Part shown: positions 7,851-14,304 of the stretch, piece by piece
Layout: every line of letters begins with the position of its first letter
Position numbering within the stretch: position 1 is the first letter of the stretch
Assembly: GCA_000383355.1 (NCBI GenBank)
Contig: KB911099.1
Span: 6,071 to 39,659 of the forward strand
Direction of reading: 5' to 3'
DNA: 33,589 nucleotides
DNA from: Flavobacterium sp. SCGC AAA160-P02
GTDB lineage: Bacteria; Bacteroidota; Bacteroidia; Flavobacteriales; Flavobacteriaceae
Translations under genes and position numbers: made by a program
The notes under the pieces: generated by a model
Database searches by the model: none
What the model was told of the DNA's origin: nothing
What the model saw: the letters and a program-made list of their open reading frames with translations, nothing else

Positions 7851-9157
7851 TTTTTTTTAGATTTATTCCATTGCATTAAAACATAAAATGGAATTCCAAG
7901 CAATAATAATAAAAATCCATAGAATACAACTTCTGCAGTTGAACCGTAAATAGCCCACAAAGAATATAGAAATCCTAAAAGACCCAAAACAACTGTTTTT
8001 ACGGCACTATTAATGTGTGTGTATTTTTGAACTAGAATAATAATATAGGCAGCAGAAACAAACACATAGGGCACCAAACAGGCCAAGACCGTTAAATTTA
8101 CCATAAATGTAAATTGGGTTACAAGACTATCAGAAAAATTCATCAGCATAACAATAGAACTTAATAAACTTCCTATGATGAGCCCTAAAACTGGAGCTCC
8201 TTTTGTGTTCTCTTTCTTAAAAATTTTAGGAAACATGGCATCTTTTGCTGCAGCCATAGGAATCTGAGCTAGAATTAAAATCCAACCATTTAATGCTCCC
8301 ATTCCAGAAATTGCAGCTCCTGCAGCAACAAAATAACCAGCATATTTACCTCCAATTATTTCTCCTGCTTCAGCAAACGGAGCTGGAGAGTTCTGTAAGG
8401 TTTCTGCGGGTAAAATTCCGAATAAAACAATGGTTCCTAAAATGTAAATACTAGTGGTAATAATAGTCCCAAGCATGGTTGCTTTTGGCACTATTTTTTC
8501 TGGATTTTTTATGTTTTCTGCAGGAATACTTGCAGATTCTAGACCTAAAAAAGCATATAATGTTAAAGCTGCTACTAAAGAAAATGTTGTAAAATCACTT
8601 TCATCTGTCATATTAAATTTTGGAAAATTATCTAAGCTAAAAAAGAAAAATCCAAAAACAATAATAAAAACCAATGGCAGTAATTTTAAAATAGTGGTGA
8701 TGACCTGAATTTTTCCAGATGTGCTAACTCCTTTAGAATTAATCCAAGTAAAAAACCAAATCATAGACAATCCAATACTAACAGCTAATAATGAGTTTGT
8801 TTCTAAAATTGGGAAAAAGAAGCTTAAGGCTCCTATAATGGCAATGGCAATTGCTGCATTGCTAATCCAAATAGAAATCCAGTAACCCCATGCAACTAAA
8901 AAACCTATAAAATCTCCAAAACCTTCTTTTGAATAAATATAGGGTCCTCCACTTTTATTAACAATAATCTTACTTAAATCACTAAATATTTTGGCTAAAA
9001 CAATGGCTCCTGATGCTGTAAAAAGCCACCCTAATAAACTAATACTACCATAGGCTGATAATGAAGCTGGTAGAATAAATATTCCAGCACCTATCATATT
9101 CCCAACAACCAAAGACGTTGTGGTTATCAAACCTATTTTTTTGTTGCCAGAACTCAT
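7847..9157 (-). CDS. APC-family amino acid permease
   Basis: The 436-residue integral membrane protein has about twelve hydrophobic segments. It opens with VVGNMIGAGIFILPASL, the GxGIF substrate-binding motif in the first helix of the amino acid-polyamine-organocation (APC) superfamily, and GGPYIYSKEGFGDFIGF follows, as usual for this family. The 4-nt overlap with the downstream arginine-hydrolase-like gene suggests the cargo is arginine or a methylated or decarboxylated relative, possibly by exchange as in ArcD/AdiC-type antiporters; this is inference from context. The gene diverges from the Rieske oxygenase with 61 nt between the starts. A near-match to the -7 box (TATCTTTC, 9196-9189) lies upstream. 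Confidence 0.85.
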   Translation of the reverse strand: MSSGNKKIGLITTTSLVVGNMIGAGIFILPASLSAYGSISLLGWLFTASGAIVLAKIFSDLSKIIVNKSGGPYIYSKEGFGDFIGFLVAWGYWISIWISNAAIAIAIIGALSFFFPILETNSLLAVSIGLSMIWFFTWINSKGVSTSGKIQVITTILKLLPLVFIIVFGFFFFSLDNFPKFNMTDESDFTTFSLVAALTLYAFLGLESASIPAENIKNPEKIVPKATMLGTIITTSIYILGTIVLFGILPAETLQNSPAPFAEAGEIIGGKYAGYFVAAGAAISGMGALNGWILILAQIPMAAAKDAMFPKIFKKENTKGAPVLGLIIGSLLSSIVMLMNFSDSLVTQFTFMVNLTVLACLVPYVFVSAAYIIILVQKYTHINSAVKTVVLGLLGFLYSLWAIYGSTAEVVFYGFLLLLLGIPFYVLMQWNKSKKK

Positions 9158-9218
9158 TTAATTTGTGTAATTTTAGAATCAAATTCTTGAAAGATACAAT
9201 TTAATTTAACAACTAAAA

Positions 9219-10301
9219 ATGAGCTTTAAGATCAATCCAGACATTACAAAAGCAGAAACGCTTCCTGCTACTTTTTACAAGGATCCTGTTGTTTTTGAAA
9301 CAATAAAAGAAAAAGTTTTTTTAAATTCTTGGCAATGGATTGGTGATAAAAACCTTGTTAGTAAGCAACAATCTGTGTACCCCTTTGTATTATTAGATGG
9401 TTTTTTAACCGAGCCACTGCTACTAACCAAAGACAAAGAAGGAATGATTAATTGCCTCACAAATGTTTGTACTCATAGAGGAAATTTAGTAGCATTAGAA
9501 TCTGGACACTCAAAAAAACTTACGTGCTCTTATCATGGAAGAAGATTTAACTTACAAGGTAAGTTTGAGTTTATGCCAGAGTTTAATGATGCAGAAAACT
9601 TCCCGAGACCCTGTGATAATCTTCATACATTTCCCATTAAAAAATGGGGCCATTTTTTATTTGCAGGACTTAATCCTAGTTTTGATTTTCAAGAAGTAAT
9701 TAATGTTATGAAAGAACGAATAGGCTTTTTACCTATTGATGAATTTAAGCTTGATAAAACATTGCAAAAAGATTTCTTAATTGATGCTAATTGGGCCCTT
9801 TATTGTGACAACTATTTAGAAGGTTTTCATGTGCCTTTTGTTCATGAAAGCTTAAACGAAGTTTTAGATTACGGTAGCTATGAAACAATTATTTATACGC
9901 ATTGTAATTTGCAAATTGGCTATTCTGATGAAGCTACAGAAGTCTTTGAATTTCCTGAAAATCACATAGATTATGGGAAAAAAGTTGCTGCCTATTATTA
10001 TTGGATTTTCCCAAACATGATGTTTAACTTTTATCCATGGGGGCTGTCTATTAATATTGTAAAACCCCAAGGTATTAGTAAAACTAAGGTTTCTTTTATT
10101 AGCTATGTCTTGGATTCTTCCAAGTTAGAGAAAGGTGCGGGTAGCAATCTTGAAAAAGTAGAAAAAGAAGACGAAATTGTGGTAGAAAATGTACAAAAAG
10201 GAGTTCGTTCTTCATTTTATAAAGCAGGACGTTTTTCACCTACACGAGAAAAAGGAGTGCATCATTTTCATCTGTTACTTTCAAAATTTTTAAACCGTTA
10301 A
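9219..10301 (+). CDS. Rieske [2Fe-2S] non-heme iron oxygenase, alpha subunit type
   Basis: The 360-residue protein has an N-terminal Rieske domain with CTH (C84, H86) and CSYH (C103, H106), which bind the 2Fe-2S cluster. The catalytic domain carries DNYLEGFHVPFVH, where H204 and H209 should bind the mononuclear iron, and a conserved C-terminal region ending in GRFSPTREKGVHHFH. At the position that links the Rieske and iron centres, the residue is Glu (E201); naphthalene dioxygenase has Asp there, while carnitine monooxygenase CntA has Glu. This hints at a CntA/quaternary-amine-like rather than a classical aromatic dioxygenase, but substrate is unproven. No reductase or ferredoxin gene is adjacent, so electrons must come from a partner encoded elsewhere. 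Glutaryl-CoA dehydrogenase follows on the same strand but has its own promoter-like sequence. Confidence 0.85.
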   Translation: MSFKINPDITKAETLPATFYKDPVVFETIKEKVFLNSWQWIGDKNLVSKQQSVYPFVLLDGFLTEPLLLTKDKEGMINCLTNVCTHRGNLVALESGHSKKLTCSYHGRRFNLQGKFEFMPEFNDAENFPRPCDNLHTFPIKKWGHFLFAGLNPSFDFQEVINVMKERIGFLPIDEFKLDKTLQKDFLIDANWALYCDNYLEGFHVPFVHESLNEVLDYGSYETIIYTHCNLQIGYSDEATEVFEFPENHIDYGKKVAAYYYWIFPNMMFNFYPWGLSINIVKPQGISKTKVSFISYVLDSSKLEKGAGSNLEKVEKEDEIVVENVQKGVRSSFYKAGRFSPTREKGVHHFHLLLSKFLNR

Positions 10302-10341
10302 AAATATATTTTAAAACCTGTCTAAATTAACATCTATTCTT

Positions 10342-10349
10342 TAAATTTG
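10342..10349 (+). promoter_or_regulatory. Candidate -7 promoter box for glutaryl-CoA dehydrogenase
   Basis: TAAATTTG is an exact match to the Bacteroidota -7 consensus TAnnTTTG, with CTG 21 nt upstream near the expected -33 TTG. Transcription would start near 10356, which is downstream of the possible starts at 10347 (TTG) and 10350 (ATG). This supports the ATG at 10374 as the true start. Confidence 0.45.
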
Positions 10350-10373
10350 ATGTCTGTAAACAAATCAAAAAAC

Positions 10374-11552
10374 ATGAAACCAGATTTATTTCAAGCGCCT
10401 GATTACTATCAAATAGATGATTTACTAACTGAAGAACATAAATTAGTTAGAGAAGCTGCTAGAGAGTGGGTAAAAAGAGATGTATCTCCTATTATTGAAG
10501 AATATGCTCAAAATGCTGAATTTCCAACACAAATTATTAAAGGCTTAGCAGATATAGGTGCCTTTGGTCCCTACATTCCAGAAGAATATGGAGGTGCAGG
10601 CTTAGATCAAATTTCTTATGGGTTAATCATGCAAGAGATAGAAAGAGGTGACTCTGGTGTAAGATCTACAGCATCTGTTCAATCATCTTTAGTAATGTAT
10701 CCAATATGGAAATATGGAAATGAAGCTCAAAGACAAAAATATTTGCCAAAATTAGCTTCTGGTGAATGGATGGGTTGTTTTGGATTAACCGAACCTGACC
10801 ATGGATCAAACCCTGGAGGAATGACAACTAATTTTAAAGATATGGGAGATCATTATCTTTTAAATGGTGCAAAAATGTGGATTTCTAATGCACCCCTAGC
10901 ACAAGTTGCTGTTGTATGGGCTAAAAGTGAAGAAGGAAGAATTCACGGACTTGTTGTAGAGCGTGGTATGGAAGGTTTTTCTACTCCAGAAACCCACAAC
11001 AAATGGTCTTTAAGAGCCTCATCTACTGGAGAATTAATCTTTGATAATGTAAAAGTTCCAAAAGAAAATTTATTGCCAAATAAATCTGGACTTGGTGCTC
11101 CGTTAGGATGCCTAGATTCTGCTCGTTTTGGGATAGCATGGGGAGCTATAGGAGCTGCCATGGATTGTTATGATACTGCACTGCGTTACAGTAAAGAACG
11201 TATACAGTTTGGCAAACCTATTGGTCAGTTTCAATTACAACAAAAGAAATTAGCTGAAATGATTACCGAAATTACCAAAGCACAATTATTAACTTGGCGT
11301 TTAGGGGTATTACGTAATGAAGGTAAAGCAACCACCGCTCAGATTTCTATGGCAAAAAGAAATAATGTAGACATGGCAATTAATATCGCCAGAGAAGCAA
11401 GGCAAATACTAGGTGGTATGGGAATTAGTGGTGAGTATTCTATTATGCGACACTCCATGAATTTAGAAAGTGTTATCACCTACGAAGGAACTCATGATAT
11501 TCATTTATTAATTACAGGATTAGATATTACTGGCTTAAATGCTTTTAAATAA
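10374..11552 (+). CDS. gcdH: Glutaryl-CoA dehydrogenase (acyl-CoA dehydrogenase family)
   Basis: The 392-residue flavoprotein oxidises and decarboxylates glutaryl-CoA to crotonyl-CoA in lysine and tryptophan breakdown and passes electrons to electron-transfer flavoprotein. Family motifs are clear: GVRSTASVQSSLVMYPI early on, FGLTEPDHGSNP around the FAD/substrate site, KERIQFGKPIGQFQL in the C-terminal helical domain, and VITYEGTHDIH with the catalytic base E371. The combination with RSTASVQSSL is typical of glutaryl-CoA rather than medium- or short-chain enzymes. I chose MKPDLFQAPDYYQ as the start because homologues, as I remember them, begin there and because a perfect -7 box overlaps the earlier TTG/ATG codons at 10347 and 10350. 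The gene converges on a small minus-strand gene. Confidence 0.9.
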   Translation: MKPDLFQAPDYYQIDDLLTEEHKLVREAAREWVKRDVSPIIEEYAQNAEFPTQIIKGLADIGAFGPYIPEEYGGAGLDQISYGLIMQEIERGDSGVRSTASVQSSLVMYPIWKYGNEAQRQKYLPKLASGEWMGCFGLTEPDHGSNPGGMTTNFKDMGDHYLLNGAKMWISNAPLAQVAVVWAKSEEGRIHGLVVERGMEGFSTPETHNKWSLRASSTGELIFDNVKVPKENLLPNKSGLGAPLGCLDSARFGIAWGAIGAAMDCYDTALRYSKERIQFGKPIGQFQLQQKKLAEMITEITKAQLLTWRLGVLRNEGKATTAQISMAKRNNVDMAINIAREARQILGGMGISGEYSIMRHSMNLESVITYEGTHDIHLLITGLDITGLNAFK

Positions 11553-11590
11553 TTAAGAATAGATTTTATCCTATTTTTTTTTTGTATAAA

Positions 11591-11764
11591 TCAGGAAGCA
11601 ATTTTTAATACTATAGAAGGGCATCGCTTGCAGTTGATACCCTTTTTTTTATATTTAAAACAGCATTTGTTTTTTGGTTTTATACAGTTAGAAGTACAAA
11701 CTGAATTGCAACTTAAGCTTTCTTGCTGTTTTAATATTGGCTGTTGTTTATAAAATACGATCAT
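11591..11764 (-). CDS. Small cysteine-rich protein (57 aa)
   Basis: A 57-residue ORF starts at an ATG at 11764 and ends at TGA at 11591, filling much of the 343-nt gap between gcdH and the next gene. It has eight Cys residues, arranged as C-x3-C-x3-C, then CC, then C-x2-C. The C-terminal half reads CCFKYKKKGINCKRCP, a pattern I recall from small flavobacterial proteins of unknown function. Spacing of the cysteines suggests metal (zinc or iron-sulfur) binding, which is inference. There is no signal peptide. A perfect -7 box (TAAATTTG) lies 18-25 nt upstream of the ATG, so the gene has its own plausible promoter. It converges with gcdH, whose likely terminator lies antisense inside it. Confidence 0.65.
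   Translation of the reverse strand: MIVFYKQQPILKQQESLSCNSVCTSNCIKPKNKCCFKYKKKGINCKRCPSIVLKIAS
11617..11650 (+). terminator. Possible rho-independent terminator of gcdH
   Basis: AAGGG-C-ATC (11617-11625) can pair with GAT-A-CCCTT (11636-11644) around a 10-nt loop, and a run of eight T (11643-11650) follows on the plus strand. It lies 65 nt after the gcdH stop. The same bases encode part of the small Cys-rich protein on the other strand, so the pairing could be coincidental. Confidence 0.4.
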
Positions 11765-11781
11765 TGAGATAAAATCTACTG

Positions 11782-11789
11782 CAAATTTA
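11782..11789 (-). promoter_or_regulatory. Candidate -7 promoter box for the small Cys-rich gene
   Basis: On the minus strand 11789-11782 reads TAAATTTG, an exact TAnnTTTG match. A transcript would start near 11775, about 11 nt before the ATG at 11764. No TTG is seen at the usual -33 distance. Confidence 0.45.
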
Positions 11790-11895
11790 AAATTTATTTA
11801 GAATAAATAAAAATAATGTTTTCATTATTTAATAAAATGTAATTTTACTTTTAAGATTCTACATTAAGTATCTTTAGGGCATTAAAAAAAATATT

Positions 11896-13086
11896 TTGAG
11901 TTCTAATTCTGTATCAAATAACACGTTTATATATCAATATATAAACGAAATTCCTAAAAAATTTTGGGATGAATTAGACTGCTCTTCTAATGTGTATTTT
12001 TCATCGGAATATTTAGATGCGGTAGAAAAAAATAATGATCACCTTACTTTTTTTTATGTTGTTTTAACAGATACTAAACAAAAAGCAATTGCTTTTGCTA
12101 GTGTTCAAATCATAACATTTCATCTAAATGCTATAGAAAATGATTTAAGTACTATTGTGAAAAGAGTAACTTCTCTAGCCAGAAAATTCAAAATTCTTCC
12201 TAGTGAAAAGCCATTGCAAATATTAAGTTGCGGAAATTCTTTTGTGAGTGGTGAGCATGGAATTTTCATTAAAAATGATCAAAACAAAAAAACTGTTTTA
12301 AGAAAATTAGCAAAAGCTATCTTAAAACACACAGAAAAAAATTATAAAGAGAGACCAATTGATATTTTTATCATGAAAGATTTTGTGGCTGCCTCCTTAA
12401 CAATTAGCAACGAATTAATTAGTTTGGGATATTATTCTTTTAATGTAGAGCCAAATATGAAATTAACAATTCATGAAAATTGGCAAAATTTTGACCATTA
12501 TTTAACTTCTTTGAAAACAAAATTTAGAGTTAAGGCAAAAAAAGCACTAAAACTAAGCCACAACTTACTCGTAAAAGAAATTACTGTTGAAAACTTTGAT
12601 GAACAAGTTAAAGAAATGACAGAATTATACAAGAGAGTGGCTTCAAAAGCAGATTTTAATTTAGGAGCGTTTAATCTGGCAACCTATAAAAGTTTAAAAG
12701 AAAAATTAGGAGATATTTATCTTTTAAAATCATATTGGTTAGATCATAAAATGGTAGGTTTTATGTCTGGTATGTTGAATGAAAATAAATTAGATGCTCA
12801 TTTTGTTGGAATAGATTATGAGTTAAACAGATCCTATGCTATTTATCAAAGAATGCTATATGATTATATTGATATCGCAATCACAAAAAAAATAACTACG
12901 CTAAACTTTGGAAGAACAGCTAGTGAAATTAAAAGTTCTGTAGGGGCTACTCCAGAACATTTAACAGTGTATATTAGACATAAAAAATCTATCACAAATA
13001 AATTTTTAAAATTATTTTTGCTAAAGATTCAGCCTACAGAGTTTCATCAAAAATTTCCATTTAAAATTGAATCAAAAAATTCATGA
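11896..13086 (+). CDS. GNAT/FemAB-like acyltransferase-fold protein with TTG start
   Basis: The 396-residue soluble protein resembles the peptidogalycan/FemAB-like acyltransferase group within the GNAT fold. The C-terminal half contains SYWLDHKMVGFMSGML, then DAHFVGIDYELNRSYAIYQ and TTLNFGRTASEIKSSVGATP, where such proteins place the acyl-donor site and the final strand. The acceptor and donor are unknown; a role in cell-envelope or lipid modification is only a guess. No ATG is available near the 5' end: an in-frame stop lies at 11875 and the first plausible start is TTG at 11896, giving MSSNSVSNN. A 7-of-8 match to the -7 box (TATCTTTA, 11869-11876) lies upstream. The stop overlaps the tesB start by 4 nt, so it leads a three-gene operon. 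Confidence 0.65.
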   Translation: MSSNSVSNNTFIYQYINEIPKKFWDELDCSSNVYFSSEYLDAVEKNNDHLTFFYVVLTDTKQKAIAFASVQIITFHLNAIENDLSTIVKRVTSLARKFKILPSEKPLQILSCGNSFVSGEHGIFIKNDQNKKTVLRKLAKAILKHTEKNYKERPIDIFIMKDFVAASLTISNELISLGYYSFNVEPNMKLTIHENWQNFDHYLTSLKTKFRVKAKKALKLSHNLLVKEITVENFDEQVKEMTELYKRVASKADFNLGAFNLATYKSLKEKLGDIYLLKSYWLDHKMVGFMSGMLNENKLDAHFVGIDYELNRSYAIYQRMLYDYIDIAITKKITTLNFGRTASEIKSSVGATPEHLTVYIRHKKSITNKFLKLFLLKIQPTEFHQKFPFKIESKNS

Positions 13087-13952
13087 AAACAATTGAAGAC
13101 TTAATACATATTTTAACCTTAGACCAAAAAGATACTCTTACCTATTCTGGTATTAGTAAAACCATAGGAAATTCAAGAGTTTTTGGAGGGCAAGTATTAG
13201 CACAAGCACTGCATGCAGCCTATAAAACAATTCCTGAAGATCGATTTGTTCACTCATTACATTCGTATTTTTTACTTCCTGGTGATTTAACAATTCCTAT
13301 TACTTATAAAGTTACTGAGATGAGAAATGGCGGGAGTTTTTCTACCAGAAGAGTCACTGCCATCCAAAAAAATAATACTATTTTTATTTTAGCTGCTTCA
13401 TTTCATAAAAAAGAAGAAGGACATGAACATCAAGAAGCTATAAAGACAGGTATAAAACAACCTGAACAACTTTTAAGCTGGAGTGAACTACTAGCGCAGT
13501 ATGGTAATTTTCTGCCTGCCAAAATGAAAGATTTTTTAAGTATTGAAAGGCCTATAGATTTTAAACCGGTTCATATAGCAAACCCATTAGAGAAAAAAGA
13601 TTTACCTGCTGTAGAAGATATTTGGTTTAAATTAAAAGGAAATACTTCAAATTTAAAATTGGCATTAAAGCATCAGATATTAACCTATATCTCAGATTAT
13701 AATATCTTAAACGCAGCATTAAAACCCAATGCTAGTAAAGCCAATATAGGAAATACTCAAATGGCAAGCCTAGACCACTCTATGTGGTTCTTTCGAGATT
13801 TTGATTTTGATGATTGGATGTTGTTTTCTGCAGTCTCACCAAGTACTTCAGGAGCTAGGGGTTTGGCTACTGGTAATATTTTCACAAGAGATGGTAAATT
13901 AGTTGCTGCAGTTGCTCAAGAAGGATTATTAAGACCAATAAAAAAGAACTAA
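13083..13952 (+). CDS. tesB: Acyl-CoA thioesterase II (TesB family)
   Basis: The 289-residue protein has the double-hotdog layout of TesB, which hydrolyses medium- and long-chain acyl-CoA to free fatty acid and CoA in the cytoplasm. The first hotdog shows SRVFGGQVLAQAL and VHSLHSYFLLPGD, both family signatures. The second shows ASLDHSMWFFRDFDFDDWML, then ATGNIFTRDGKLVAAVAQEG, with the D, S/T and Q positions expected for the catalytic set. Length matches the E. coli enzyme closely. It starts at ATGA overlapping the upstream acyltransferase-like gene and stops 1 nt before the SdpI-family gene, so all three are one transcription unit. Confidence 0.92.
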   Translation: MKTIEDLIHILTLDQKDTLTYSGISKTIGNSRVFGGQVLAQALHAAYKTIPEDRFVHSLHSYFLLPGDLTIPITYKVTEMRNGGSFSTRRVTAIQKNNTIFILAASFHKKEEGHEHQEAIKTGIKQPEQLLSWSELLAQYGNFLPAKMKDFLSIERPIDFKPVHIANPLEKKDLPAVEDIWFKLKGNTSNLKLALKHQILTYISDYNILNAALKPNASKANIGNTQMASLDHSMWFFRDFDFDDWMLFSAVSPSTSGARGLATGNIFTRDGKLVAAVAQEGLLRPIKKN

Positions 13953-13953
13953 T

Positions 13954-14304
13954 ATGGATGCTTTTATATATGTTTTAAGTGTAAACGGATTGATTTTCTT
14001 TCTAAGTATTATTTTCTATTTTTTTCCTCCAAAAAAAATAAATAGCATTTATGGATATAGAACTCATAGAACTATGCAAAACAATGATATTTGGAGTTTT
14101 GCAAATAGTTTATTTGGTATTACATTACTTAAATATGCAGGAGTTGGTTTTATAGCTGCACTTTTATTGACTTTTATTAATGAAGCTTTAATGAATTCTT
14201 GGTTTTCAATGGCTTTTATGATTTTCACATTACTTATTGCTGTAATTAGTACAGAAAAGGAATTGAATAAAAACTTTGATGATGAAGGAAATAAGAAAAA
14301 CTAA
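13954..14304 (+). CDS. SdpI family membrane protein
   Basis: The 116-residue protein has three hydrophobic segments (about 5-25, 65-83 and 88-103). Between the first and second it carries YGYRTHRTMQNNDIWSFAN, which matches the conserved GYRT-x-R-S/T-M-x-N-x-x-x-W-x-x-A motif of SdpI-family proteins. In Bacillus SdpI gives immunity to a killing peptide and relays a signal; in Bacteroidota the family's role is unknown. It begins 1 nt after the tesB stop and its 3' end overlaps the convergent TonB-dependent receptor gene by 4 nt, so no separate terminator fits between them. Confidence 0.8.
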   Translation: MDAFIYVLSVNGLIFFLSIIFYFFPPKKINSIYGYRTHRTMQNNDIWSFANSLFGITLLKYAGVGFIAALLLTFINEALMNSWFSMAFMIFTLLIAVISTEKELNKNFDDEGNKKN

